Assembly (NCBI GenBank): GCA_009103225.1
Contig: RHPI01003156.1
Span: 350,537-414,536, forward strand
Reading direction: 5' to 3'
Source: Chlorokybus atmophyticus
Lineage: Eukaryota; Streptophyta; Chlorokybophyceae; Chlorokybales; Chlorokybaceae
DNA length: 64,000 bases
The notes beneath the pieces are model-generated. The model ran no database searches, had not been told where the DNA came from, and worked only from the letters and a program-made list of their open reading frames with translations. The position numbers were made by a program, and so were the translations under genes. Position 1 is the stretch's first letter. The number at the start of each line of letters is the position of its first letter. Below are positions 35,632 to 46,582 of the stretch, in pieces.

Positions 35632-36500
35632 GATTGGCCCCTTTGCTCCGTCCACCAAAGTCTTCAACTTGTTGATAGGCCGTTTGTTGACAGCCCGCTT
35701 GTTGACAGCCCGTGTTGACAGTCCTTGCAGCAAATGCGACAGTCTTCTCGCTTTGCTGCCCTCCTCCCTTCCTCTTCGCGTCATTACGCTGCAGTTTCCT
35801 ACACTCCTTTTTCCAATGGCCCTCCTTCCTGCATTAGTAGCACGTTCCCTTCTTTCTTTAAGGACGACAACTGCCTCCCTGCTAGTGATAGCCCTTTAAG
35901 GATGTTGCTGCAAAAGCAACTGCATCTCCACCACCGTCCGCCTTGTTGGCCTTCCGCTGCTCTACTTGCAGCAGGTAGGGTGTCACAGCAAGGAGAAGCT
36001 CGATTAATGATGACTCTAGCACTGTGACCACCGACTCATAGTTTTTTTACAGGCCCGTTAGGATAGCCTATACCATCTCCGTTTCTTTGACATCATGCCC
36101 GATTCCTGCAGGGTGTTATTGCATTACTCTTGCTCGGGCAATGTACTTAAAGAGCGGCTCTCCGGGCTCCTTCTTAAATGCACTGAGGTCCTTGCGTAGT
36201 TGCAGCCTCCTTGCATTGTTTCTGGCATTGAAGATGTCCTGCAACTTTTTCCAACACTCCCGACCAATCTTGCACTCATCAATCAAGCCAAGGTTATGCT
36301 CCTTCACATGCAGGCCAATGCAAGCAAGAGCCTTCAAGCTATTCTTGGCATAAGCTGACTCTTCACCTGCACGTGCCTTCGCTCCATCAGGATCCACATA
36401 CTCCGAAAGCTGCTTGGTAATTTGCACCATCTTCATGCGAACACTCCATGTGTTGTAGTTGTGTGCAAAGTCTAGCATCTCCACCATCATCATTTACGCC
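35632..36500 (-). pseudogene. copia-3 gag with zinc knuckle
   Basis: The frame at 36493-36116 reads LDFAHNYNTWSVRMKMVQI, then GLIDECKIGRECWKKLQDIF, then EPGEPLFKYIARARVM, matching copia gag (UBN2-like). At about 35870-35820 a zinc-knuckle remnant C..CRKEGHWKKEC is visible with one damaged codon. Short GTTGACAGCCCG repeats lie at 35675-35722. Confidence 0.82.
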
Positions 36501-36637
36501 ACTGGTAGCCATATTGCCTTCTCCTGCTCCTCGTGCCAACGGCTTTCGACTGTCCTTCAGCTCCCACGCTGACCCAGCTAGAGCTGTTGTGGTGGTCCTT
36601 AGCTAAACCTTAACCCAGCTAGAGTGCGCCCATAACC

Positions 36638-37062
36638 TGTTGACAATCAGAGCTAAGCAGTGTTGAATATGCTGCAACACTAAGCCTATCTCACACACAC
36701 GAGCATGCACAGCAGCAGCTTGCGTACTTCGGATATGTCATATGGATAATTAACTCTTGCTTAGCACACACAATCTATAGTCCCAGCCACTTATCTTCCC
36801 AGATGTACACAAGAGTTCCCATTGGTTATGCTAGCGATTACAGCATGTGCTAGCATACAAAACGACTCTCCTTTATGAAGCCTTCTAGCGCCGTCAGAGG
36901 TCTGCTTTAGTGATATCAATGCTACAACTTTAGTCTTCAGATATCTTCCATTGACAGTCGGAGACTGTCAATGTAGGGGCTGTCAATCCAGGTGCTGTCA
37001 TTGTAAAGGGGCTCTCCAAGCTGACTGTAGCTAGTGAGGACAGTAGGGGCTGTCCTCCAACA
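36638..37062 (-). repeat. copia-3 5' LTR (right in the window)
   Basis: 425 bp, TGTTGACA...CCAACA. It is followed at 37063-37067 by CAGCA, matching 31509-31513. Confidence 0.9.
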
Positions 37063-38455
37063 CAGCAGCTGCAGGATCAGTGACAGCGATGATGAAAAGA
37101 TGAAGGCATCAATGATGATCAACAACAGACAAAGTCCAGCACAGCAACTAGTGTTTCAATACCTGGTAGACAGTGGTTCTAATTTAACAAGGGTGGAGCT
37201 TAGCCTTGAGAAAGTGAGCAGCGCTGCGCGCAGAGATAAGAGGAGTCATTAAAAGTAGCAAAACCAATAGCAAGGCAGGGGGCATTAACCTGAGTGTACC
37301 AGGAAGGGTCCTGTACATTTCCACAAGGAGTTTGGCAAAATGGCAGGCTTAGAATCACATAGTGTGGAGGCAGCAACATATGAAGAAGCATTCCAAAGGA
37401 CTGATGCACATGGTTGGCGTCAGGCGATGGATGTAGAGATAGCCTCGCTGCATGCCAGTGCGACGTGGGAGCTTGAAGTTCCACCTACAAGGGTCAAGCC
37501 TATTCCTATTAAATAGGTGTTCAAGGTGAAGAAGGACGGCAATGGCAATATTAAAAGGTATAAAGCCAGATTGGTTGAAAAAGGGTTTTTGCAGCAGGAA
37601 GGAGTGGACTTCAATAAGGTGTTTGCATCTGCAGGGAGTTGGCAACCTTCAGGAGTGAACTTCAATGAGGTGTTTGCATTTGCAGGGAGTTGGCAACCTT
37701 TCAGAGCTATGGTGGCAGTTGTGTCCGCAGATAACCTGGAGTTCCATCACTTTGATGTCAAGACAGCGTTGATGTACGGGGAGCTGGAGGAGAAGCTACA
37801 TTTAGCAATCAAGAGGGTATCAGGAGGGGTCACCTGGTACAGCATGTTGATTGGCGAAGGCGTTATTTGGCTTGAAGCAGTCACCACGGGTGTGGCATGC
37901 AAGACAGTGCAGGGGTTTATAGCAAGATTGCGGATCTAAGCTTATTCTACCTTGAGAGCAAGTAAGTGTGGCTGTTGGTGGTATGTGGAGGACATTCTGA
38001 TTGTAGCATCAAGAATGTCAGGGGTGTAAAGAGTGAAGACCTAGCTACGGGCTATGTTTAAGTGCAGAGACTTGAGCGAGACATACTTCCTCGATATGGT
38101 TGTCATCAGAGACAATTGCTAAAAACACCACCATTATGCAAGAGCAAGCGGTGAAGCAGCTGGTGACAAAGGTTGGTCTCAACAATGCGAATGTCAGAGA
38201 TGTGCCATTGAGCGTGGGAGCTCAATTGGTGAGAGCAATGGGCAGTGATGAAGAGTTGGACAAGGCCAAGTACTATTACTGCGAGCTTGTGGGGAGCTTT
38301 CTCGACCTATCCATAGCGTCTCAACCTGACATTGCAAATGCTATGGGACAGTTATTAAGGTACACTCTGCAGCTGTAGCAAAGGATGCATTGTGGCTTAA
38401 GAAACTGCTAGGAGACCTTGGTCATTCATGTGTAAGCCTGGAGATGTCCTGTGAC
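37063..38455 (+). pseudogene. copia-2 reverse transcriptase remnant
   Basis: It continues copia-2 after the copia-3 insertion. Visible are HGWRQAMD-like sequence at about 37415, VKPIPIK.VFKVKKDGNGNIKRYKARLVEKGFL with one stop (37493-37590), FHHFDVKTALMYGELEE (about 37740-37795), GLKQS.RVWHA-like sequence near 37875, and QPDIANAMGQLL (about 38320). It ends in ALWLKKLLGDLGHS and SCD at 38455, where a solo LTR is inserted. A 51-bp direct duplication lies at 37601-37702. Heavily decayed. Confidence 0.75.
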
Positions 38456-38895
38456 TGTTGACATTCAGAGCTAAGCAGTGTTGAATGTGCAACAACACTA
38501 AGCCTATCTTACACACACGAGCATGCACAGCAGCAGCTTGCACACTTGAGTTATGCAATATGGATCATCAACTCCGGCTTAGCACACACAATATATAGTC
38601 CTAGCCACTTATCTAGCCAGATGTACATAAGAGTTCCTATTGGTTATGCTAGCTATTACAGCATGTGCTAGCATGCAGAAGGACTCTCCTTTTTGGAGCC
38701 TTCTAACGCCGCCAGAGGTCTGCTTCATTATTATCAATGCCACAACTTCAGTCTTGCAGACATCTTCCATTGACAATCGGAGATTATCAATGTAGGGGCT
38801 GTCAATTAAGAGGCTGTTAATGTAGGGGCTGTTAATGCAAAGGGGCTGTCCAAGCTGATTGTAGCTGGTGAGGACAGTAGCGGCTGTTCTAAACA
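38456..38895 (-). repeat. Solo LTR of the copia-3 family
   Basis: 440 bp. It begins TGTTGACATTCAGAG and ends TAAACA. GTGAC precedes it (38451-38455) and follows it (38896-38900), a perfect target duplication. Removing the LTR and one GTGAC restores the conserved CDNQ of the copia-2 RNase H. Confidence 0.92.
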
Positions 38896-39169
38896 GTGAC
38901 AACCAGTGCAGCAAAGCTACTGCGGAATCCCATTCTCTCAGCGAGGAGCAAGCACGTAGGTTACATTATAAAAGACAGAGTGGCGAGGAATGAGATCGAG
39001 TTTGTCTACTGTAGCAGTGAGGAGATGCTGGCTGACTTCATAACGAAGGCATTGTTTATAAAGAAGTTCAAGACATAATGTGCAGGATTGGGCATCGGGA
39101 CAGCGAAGATGAGGACGAAAAAGACCAAGTTTTAAAGGTTCAGAGCTGGCCAAGCTGCCTGCGAGGGAG
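38896..39169 (+). pseudogene. copia-2 RNase H C-terminus
   Basis: The frame reads SAAKLLRNPILSARSKHVG, DRVARNEIEFVYCSSEEML and ADFITKAL. This is the end of a copia RNase H, followed by a stop and the right copia-2 LTR. Confidence 0.85.
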
Positions 39170-39511
39170 TGTGGAGAGTATTGCGCGATTTATGGTGTTC
39201 TCTACAGATATAGCATATGACACTGTGCTATTGTCCAGTTAGCTTAGCTAGCCCGATTGTAGCTTATTAAGCTGGTACTTGATAAGCTCCTCATAAACTG
39301 CAGTTGTATGTATAGGCTTTAAGCAATTGGGACTGGTACAGCCAAGATCTCTGTCTGGTCTTGAGTGGGATTTAAACTGAGGGCCCAGAGTCAACAAGCC
39401 GCTGGTTATTGAGTTAGTTCACTCTCTAGTCATTGCATTAGCGGTGTGGCTTTGCGCTTACCACTTTACTGTATATGCTTGTTGTGCATGGTTGCAGCAT
39501 CTCTAATCAAT
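39170..39511 (+). repeat. copia-2 right LTR
   Basis: 342 bp, TGTGGAGAGTATTG...AATCAATA. It is homologous to 28820-29198 with small indels. Confidence 0.75.
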
Positions 39512-40344
39512 ATAGACTTTTCCCGTCGCTACATCGACGACATCCTCATCTTCAGCCACACACTCGAGCAGCACCTGCTCCACATCAAGAGGGTGTTATG
39601 CAAAGTCAAGACAGTCGGCATGAGTGTGCATCCTGACAAGTGCACCCTCTTCACCAATAAGGTGCCCTACTTGGGCCACCTAATCATGCCCAACGGTGTA
39701 TACGTGCAGCAAGCCCAAGCAAAAGCGCTTGCGGCCATTCATGCCCTCAACGACCTCATACGGCTACGCGCCTTCCTCAAGCTACCATAGACTTGTACAT
39801 GATTTCACGAAGATCGCGCGTCCTCTCAACGAGCTGCTGAAGAAAGAAGCAGAATGGGAGTGGAAGGACACCCATCAGCAGTCCTTTCGTGAGCTGAAAC
39901 AGAGGCTTACCACGGCCCCCATCCTGCGACAGCCAAACTACCACAAGTCTTTCATCCTGCACACAGACTGGAGCAAGCTCAACATGGGAGCTGTGCTCGT
40001 ACAGCACGACAACAACAAGAAGGAGAGAGTTGTCTCTTATACCGGTCGCAGCAACGCTGTCGAGGCCAACTACAGCGGCTACGAGGGCGAGTGTCTTGCC
40101 GTTGTTTGGACCATCTCTTTTTTCCAATCCATTCTTGTTCGACTTGGTTTAAACTCATCACCGAGTATAAGCCCCTGCCCTGACCATTACCCGAAAAGCT
40201 AGCTTATTGGGCACTCCTTTCCAGGAGTACGTCTATGAGATTGAGCATTGGGCAGGCCTCGCCAAGCAGGACGCCGACGGCCTTAGCCGCAATCCTCACC
40301 TCTTCACCAAGCACGCCATTGGAGCACGCCACAAGTTGACACTC
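39512..40344 (+). pseudogene. Gypsy RT C-terminal half and RNase H of the outer element
   Basis: DFSRRYIDDILIFSHTLEQH holds the YxDD active site. Then come GMSVHPDKCTLF and VPYLGHLIMPNGV. After a frameshift near 39775: FTKIARPLNELLKKEAEWEW, LRQPNYHKSFILHTDWSKLN (RNase H Asp) and EANYSGYEGECLAVVW. After another shift: YEIEHWAGLAKQDADGLSRN, the usual RNase H end of gypsy pol. The start matches the break at 28819 exactly. Confidence 0.88.
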
Positions 40345-40719
40345 AGGGTTTTTTCACGCGCGGACCAGCCGTATACGACCCGCAGACCATGTCTGGTACG
40401 TTGTGGCATACCAGTGCCGCAACTGGACTGGCGTGAGCGGACCACTGGTCAGCCGGCCCCGGAGCTGAATGGTGTGGTCCGGTTGATCGGATCAAGGCTG
40501 GTCGCGTGCCCCCCGGCCTAAAAACCAGTGCAGCACTGGTACAGCACGCTGTCCGCTTGAAAGCACCAGGGCTGGTCTTGCCCCGCGCCGCCTGCGCACC
40601 ACACCAGCACTGGTACAGACGTGCAGGTGCCGTGAACAAGATTTGGTCTGTGTGCAGCCGTGTCATGGGACCAAGTACATTGTAGCGCGTCGCTTCAATC
40701 CATTGATTCCAAACGTACG

Positions 40720-41659
40720 CAATGATCGCTGTCCGGTATGATGGGCCGCGACCTGGCTCACGTTAGCAAAGCGATAAGTACGGATGTAAGCATCCCGTGC
40801 TAAAACTCTTATCGCAACTGAGGTCGCAGTGAGGCACTGCGTTGCAACCAGCAAGCTAATGGAGCTGGAGGCGGCGATGCTTAGGGTAGGCCTAGTGAAT
40901 GCGGTAACACTGAAGCTTCACAACATTGCATTCCTTGTGGCTTGCTGTGATCTAACTGTAGTTGGCATTGGTCATAGAGCTATAGCTCAACCTGTGTTGT
41001 GCAACGGCTTAGAACTGCGGCCGGTGCTGATACTGTTGTCTGGCGACAGTGCGGCACCGTTATGGTAGTATCGTTGTCAATGACATTGCAATTGTTATCG
41101 TGACAGTGGTGGTTGTGCTTGTGTTTGCTGCGGCAGCAGCAGCAGCCGAAGGTGTTGCTACAGCCACAGCCGCTGCCAGCGGCTGTAGCTTGCGACGATA
41201 CAGTGTTGCGAAGCTTCACAACAGCAAATCAGCAACACTAGCCGTGGCAACAACCGCCGCAGCTCCTACAGCCGCTGCAGCAGCAGCTACAGCCGCTGCA
41301 ACCGTTTTGTCTTGTGTCATGGCCACCTGCATGCTTGCACGGAGAGTCTTTGCGTCAAGCAGTCGTCGTTGCTGGTAGACGCACATGTAAAGTTTTAATT
41401 TTGTTGTTGTACAGGCGATTGCAGCCAACAACCGCGCAGGGAATTTTGCCTGAGACTAGTTGCACGTTCAATGCAACGCATTCCCGGCAAGTATATATGG
41501 TGTATGGCTCTTGGCATTAGTATGCATGTGATTACCTCTACCTGGGCAGTCTAGCACGCACGTGTGTTGTGTCATCTTCCACAATGTGCGTATTTCGCAG
41601 TGTGCATATTTCACAGTGCTTGTGTCGTCTTAGCTGATTTGGTGCTGGGATGCCGCATA
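40720..41659. other. Non-coding DNA with CAG/GCC-rich palindromic stretch
   Basis: Positions 41125-41305 hold imperfect ACAGCCGCTGCAGCAGC units, some palindromic (CAGCCGCTGCCAGCGGCTG). Alanine-rich open frames on both strands follow from this. No gene is supported. Confidence 0.5.
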
Positions 41660-42078
41660 TATTGAGATGGATGATGACAAGCATACACATGCACAAGTGC
41701 ACGCCACAACACCAGCGTCAGCCATACAAGACCATCTATTGCCATTATGTGCACGGGTTTTAAACCCGCCAGCTACACATGCTTCTACTTTGGAAGCTAC
41801 TGCATTTAGCACACTCGACTATAACTTGCACGCTAAGTTGCTCCATGTAGCTAGCTTCAAGAGCTTTACAACAAGCTATGGCACACGCCAGATAGTCTAG
41901 TAACCACCGAGATGCAATCATTCTACTACAGCGCCTGGAAGTCTCCAGACTCCGGACTCGCTGACGCGCCTGGAACCTTCTCGCGCCTGAATCTCTCGAC
42001 TTGAGTCGCCAAGAACGTTCTAGCGGCTATTCCTATGCAGAGGGCAAGCTGACCTAGATGTAGGAATATCCTCGACAG
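41660..42078. repeat. Solo LTR (family X), copy 2
   Basis: It aligns over its whole length with 35218-35631 (GATGACAAGCATACACATGC, CGCCTGGAAGTCTCCAGACT, ATGCAGAGGGCAAGCTGACC). The ends are more eroded (ATATTGAG...CTCGACA) and the target duplication is not clear. Confidence 0.8.
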
Positions 42079-42954
42079 CATAGGCGTAACTACATATTTG
42101 AGATTCGAGGGCAACAACGTGGCGCAGCTTTGAAAACAACTTGGGAAACAGGTTGCAAAAGAGTGCTGTCGTCCATTCTTCAAGTGCACAAGGCATGCAC
42201 AGCCTAGTCATTGGCTAGCACACATTATTGGTATGCAGCTCATTGTCAGTTTGCACACTTAGCAATGCACTTGTTCCCCATTTGCATGTTGCTTATGCAG
42301 CTGGCGCTGCTGTTGCGCCACAGTGCAAGCAATCAGCGCATTTACTGCGACAAGCACTATGGCTATCTCGGTTGGTAGATCACTTTGGAGTGCTTGCAAG
42401 AACTCTACAGGTCTGAAACCTTTGATGTGTGCGCGCACGCGTGTATGCGCGCGTATGCATATGTGCGTGTGTACATTGTGTACATGTGCATGTGTACACG
42501 TACTTGTATGTGTGGGTACCTCCCCCCCCCCTCCCCTTCGCGTTCCCAAACATTAGCAAGTGCTCACTCAAGTCCTGTGCACAGTCAGCAAACTCAACCA
42601 ACTTGGCCGGAGTCATGTATGCCGTTCTGCCCCTGCCAGAAGCCACATGCTGGACCCTTCACCTGCTACACCACCAAGTCGCGTTGAGGTAGTTTGAAGC
42701 TGACGCGAAACATTGGCAGTGGAGCCTACCGACAGGTGAGCATGGTCAAGCACTTAGCGCACGCACGCATGCATTTGTTCGCTTGCGCATACACGCGAAG
42801 TGCTTGCATATGGGCATGCGCGTGCAAGAATGCATGTGCTCTTACTTTGTCTTCAGTTCTCACGGGCTCTTGCAATTCACACATACGCATGTACACATAC
42901 AAACATACACATTCGATGGAATCAGCTCATGGATCTGTAATAATAGTTTAACAG
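42079..42954. other. Non-coding DNA with alternating purine-pyrimidine tracts
   Basis: Dense TG/CG/CA tracts lie at 42425-42520 and 42755-42910, with a C run at 42523-42533. No gene is supported. Confidence 0.5.
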
Positions 42955-43377
42955 GCGGCACCGGTCATAACCAGTGCCGCCTATGGATGGTTGCTGTAGG
43001 CGGGGTCATAGACCGCACTATCTAGTGCAGCTTATGCCAGCTGGTCAGGGTTGAGGGTTAGGTTAGATTGTAAAAGTCATAGGCTGCTGTGTGTGAGCAC
43101 GTGTGTATGTGTGCATGACGTACACCCACAACGCTTTGAAGCGCGCGCGTGTGCATCTTCATGCGTGTGTGCGCGCGTATGTGTGTTTGTGCTTACATGT
43201 GCGTGTAAGCGCATGCACCTGTGCTTAGGCGTGTTTACGCGTGACTCTTTGTGCAAAGTCACACACATCTTTGGTTGTACGCATGTCTGAAACAGTTACT
43301 GCACACCGCTGATTCGTGACATCGCTGTCAGTGGGGAGCCTGCTGCTGCTCTTCTCATAGCGCAGGACTGCGGGGGC

Positions 43378-43517
43378 CAATCCCTCAAACTTGCTCAGAC
43401 GAATGTGCCACACCCTGGGTGCTTGCTTCAAGCCGTAGAGCGCCTTCACCGACTTGCAAGCAATCTCCGGTCCTCCCTCTTAACAACCCTTGGGTTGCTG
43501 GATGTAGATCTTGTCCT
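43378..43517 (-). pseudogene. Second copy of a copia-3 RT segment, ends at an N
   Basis: 140 bp appear identical to 33005-33144 of copia-3 (MKALYGLKQAPRVWHIRLSK on the minus strand). It stops at the single N at 43518. Confidence 0.9.
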
Positions 43518-43518
43518 N
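43518..43518. other. Single N joining two duplicated segments
   Basis: Left of it is a copy of copia-3 RT. Right of it is a copy of the first intron of the pseudo-response regulator gene. A one-base N is a typical scaffold join of unknown length. Confidence 0.9.
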
Positions 43519-43869
43519 TCTCGCTTGCTGTCTCACGTGAACCCCTCACGCACAGGAATAGCTAGCTTTGACTAGGTTAGTACAAGCGGTGTTGTACCAC
43601 ACCGCGACGTGAGACGCTTGGCTCTGTCAGTCATCTTTTCTGTTGGCCCTATTTTCCCCACCATAGTTGGCCGTAATCAGCTGTGGAAGTAGGCAGGGCG
43701 GTAGTCTCCGGCATGTGCTTGCCTTCTGATTGGAAGCCCTGGTGCTCGAGGGTCATGAGCGCTGACGAGGGCAGCATTTGCGGGACAGATGAAACTCATC
43801 TCGTTAGTGCTTGACGCTGGGCGGTTGCACAACTTTATGGTGGTGCTCATTCAGTGCTGTATATAGGCT
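43519..43869 (+). repeat. 351-bp copy of pseudo-response regulator intron 1
   Basis: It appears identical, without indels, to 52781-53131. Identity ends sharply after ATATAGGCT, where the two loci diverge. Confidence 0.92.
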
Positions 43870-45156
43870 CCCTGCGCTCCCTCCTCCACCGCTTCCTTGC
43901 AGAGATGCGCACCTACACGTACACTGTGCACGCACACTCATGTGACAACGCGCACATGCATGCGCTCACACGCACGTGCACGTGCATGTACTGACTGCCC
44001 CCCAAGCTCGCAATCAGCAACTCGCTGCTGAAAAGAAAGAAAAAAGAGAAGGAAGGAAGAGCAAATGTGTAGTGCACGGCGTTGTGTACGTAAGCACTAC
44101 CTCGCCCTAACCCATGCTCTCCACCATCTTTAAGGTGCGACGCCTCGGCATGTGCGTGTGCGTGTGCGCATGCGCATCAGAGTGCACATTATCAGACATT
44201 GAACATTGCTTATGCTTGAATGCGCACGCACAAACATTGACACCAATGGTCGGGCTCATAGGCTGCAATGTTCAGTGCACACAGCAGACTATAACCCGCC
44301 TCATAGGCACTGTTCAGTGCAGCCTATGAGACGGACTCATAGGCTGCACTGAACAGTGCCTGTATGAGCGGGCAGTCTCACAGGCTGTGCAGCGCAGCCA
44401 ATGAGATGGTCGCCATAGTAGGGCGCACAGAGGACACTAACTAGTGCCACCCATGAGAGTGGTTTGGCCACTTCATCATTTTCTTGTTTGTTTGTACACG
44501 TCAAGCAGCTACACGCAGCAACGCAACATACACCAGGCATATGAGATTCGTGCGCATGCGTGCGTGTGTGTGGCTTTTGGCTTCACATGTACGTATATAC
44601 GTACATGCACCATGTGCGACACGTGGTCACTCACATGTCCCCTACAGAAACATTGCCAGCCTGCCGCAGAGTGCCCATGATGCTGCGTAAGGCCAGTTGC
44701 GCATTGGTAATCTAATAGTGCTTCAGGGCATTACCGCTGGTGGTGGTGGGGAGCCCAACGCTGCTGCTCGTTAGAGGGCGCAAGACTGCCAGTGAGGGAT
44801 GCCACAACGAGGTGCAACAGCTGAACAATAGGTAAATGGTAAGTGAGGGGGAAGGGGAGGGAAGGGCAGAAATGTGCGCGCATACATGCATGCGCACGCA
44901 CACACACATGGGCATGCATGCAAGCATGCATGTCCTCAAATCTGCCTTGCACTCTCTTATGGGCTCCCTGTCGCACGCGCTTGCACGTGAACACATATAG
45001 ATTTGTTGGAATCGTGTAATGGAACAGTAACTGTCTCATAGGCGGCACGGTGCCACAAGTTGCTGTAGGCTGGCTCATAGGCCGCACTGTCTAGTGCGGC
45101 CTATGAGCCAATTCTGCGTGTACACTAAGCACGGGAACAGTGTGCTTTGTGTCCCC

Positions 45157-45157
45157 N
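45157..45157. other. Single N, probable scaffold join
   Basis: Isolated N in repeat-rich DNA, with GTGTCCCC to the left and GGCGAAGTC to the right. I see no second copy of either flank in the window. Confidence 0.7.
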
Positions 45158-45700
45158 GGCGAAGTCTGATGCTTTCTTTACGTTGTGCTAGGATGCTGAT
45201 GGGAGGTATGACTATCTCAACACTGAGAGTCCCGGTGCAAGCCCGAGAAGGTACCCCCCTTCCTCCTTGCAGAGATGCGCACACGCATTAGCTTGAAACA
45301 TGAGCACTGCGTGGCACTGGTCCATGCGCTCACGCATACGAACACATGCAGGTACGGTGATTGCCCAAGCTGGCAATCACCACCCGGCTCTGCATATGCA
45401 AGCACTACCTCGCCCCGCTGCTCGTGCTCTCTAGCTTCAAGGTGCGCTGATTGTGAATGTGCACGGCCAATTTTTCGATTGGGCTCATAAACCGCATGGT
45501 GTACACAGGCGCATGCATGCAAGTGTTCTTGGTCACGCACGCATGCACGTGCACACACAGTTGTTGGCTACTAACTATGATACTGCAACTCCATAGGCTG
45601 CACTATCCAATGCAGCCTATGAGGCTGGCTGATTAGGTAGCGCTGGCTCATGAGCCGCACTGACCAGTGCGGCCCATTGGCCAGCGCTACCAAATAAATA

Positions 45701-46504
45701 GCTTCTGGGAGTTATAGACGGCTGCAAGTGCTAGCTGCCTCACATACATGCATGTGCCCGCAAGTGCACCTACTTCTTTGCACGCAGACGCACACGCAGA
45801 CATCAACAGTCCTAACAATTGCATGCTTGCCGCACCCATGCACTGTAATCGCTACACGCGCGTGCAAACCTCACAAACCAGCCAAGGTGTGGCCGCAATG
45901 AACAGGGGTGAGGAGCGGGCACCAGACCGGGCCAACAGGTACCTGTTGGTTTTCTTGTCTCATCAGATCACAAGTGTCATACTCTGAGTTTGCTGTTCAA
46001 AGGTTTTCACATGCGTGCGTGCGCGCATGTGCGAGTGCGTACTGCGTAGGTAGATGGTGTGTGCATGCTTGATGATTTTCAGTTAGCTTGCAGATGTATA
46101 AGTGTGTCGTCTTGGTTGTAGCGTTGCATACTGAAATTTTTGGAAGCTCTACATTTGTCCATGTTATATCCTATGTGCCTGTGTGCTATCGTAAGCATGA
46201 ATGCTGCTGCATGCATATATGCTGTTGCATGCGGAAATCAAGGTTCACAACCTTATGGGATGTGGTTGATTGCAACAAGGTCAGCACAAGATAGCTATAA
46301 GATAGCTAAGCATGCATGTATTGACTCCGACATCAGGCCATGGCGAGCAGATGGCCCAACGGGCGTTTGCTTGTCATGGCGTGGTCGGTGTTGTGGCAAC
46401 GGCGGCGGCGCCACAACTTGTGGCGCATGCTGACCTGGTCGTCACCAGGCACAACTAGGTGTAATGGGAAAGTACATCCAATAGCCACAAATTAATAATA
46501 GAAG
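45701..46504. other. Non-coding DNA; no gene seen
   Basis: TG/CA-rich and GCATGC-rich sequence with a short GGCGGCGGCG run at 46401-46411. Confidence 0.45.
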
Positions 46505-46582
46505 CACCGAGTCTTTTATGGTCGAGTGGGCTGTGACATTAGCATTGGAGCTTGAGACCCGAGTTCAATTCCTGCCTTGCAC
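46505..46582 (+). repeat. tRNA-derived (SINE-like) repeat, copy 2
   Basis: TATGGTCGAGTGGGCTG is a box A-like head and GAGTTCAATTCCTG a box B-like element 35 bp later. AGCTTGAGAC and the general spacing match copy 1 at 13760-13823. A truncated head, GAGTCTTTTATGATCGAGTG, recurs at 46940-46959. Confidence 0.55.

Larger units (their letters stand above)
31514..37062 (-). mobile_element. copia-3: nearly complete Ty1/copia element, minus strand
   Basis: LTRs at 31514-31925 and 36638-37062 begin TGTTAACA/TGTTGACA and end CAATA/CAACA. The five bases before the first (31509-31513) and after the second (37063-37067) are both CAGCA, a perfect target-site duplication. Reading the minus strand from 36637, a GGTTATGGGCGCAC primer-site-like sequence is followed by gag, zinc knuckle, protease, integrase, RT and RNase H in standard copia order. 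Only a few stops and shifts interrupt it, so it is the youngest of the copia elements here. It is inserted in copia-2 and carries a 414-bp solo LTR of another family at 35218-35631. Confidence 0.92.
28820..39511 (+). mobile_element. copia-2: Ty1/copia element inserted in the gypsy RT
   Basis: The LTRs are 28820-29198 (starts TGTGGA, ends AAACA) and 39170-39511 (starts TGTGGA, ends CAATA). They share blocks such as TGGTACTTGATAAGCT, GTATATGCTTGTTGTGCATGG and CATCTCTA. Directly after the left LTR, GGTCATCGGCCCAC is a likely primer-binding site. A closely related GGTTATGGGCGCAC follows the copia-3 LTR. The flanking bases GTGAT and TAGAC are poor target duplicates but both keep the gypsy Asp codon and frame. 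Internal parts are gag, CCHC knuckle, degenerate protease and integrase to 31513, then RT and RNase H from 37063, interrupted by copia-3 and a solo LTR. Confidence 0.82.
42955..45700. repeat. Cluster of CTCATAGGC palindromic repeats
   Basis: Copies lie at about 42955-43035, 44255-44400, 45030-45110 and 45590-45690. The core is TCATAGGC.GCACT, a 3-6 base spacer, then AGTGC.GCCTATGA, itself a hairpin. At 44295-44372 two cores face each other, with arms of about 36 bp around a 5-base centre. Between the copies run TG/CA tracts and shared blocks such as CCTTGCAGAGATGCGCAC (about 43894 and 45268) and AAGCACTACCTCGCCC (about 44094 and 45402). This suggests a degenerate tandem unit of about 1.3 kb. 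Confidence 0.7.

Noticed and set aside
41049-41431. Alanine-rich proteins on both strands
   Set aside because: They arise from GCAGCC-type palindromic simple sequence and have no conserved features.
43225-43449. Separate copia insertion at 43.4 kb
   Set aside because: The RT piece is only 140 bp, appears identical to copia-3 and ends at an N, so a duplicated or misassembled fragment is more likely.
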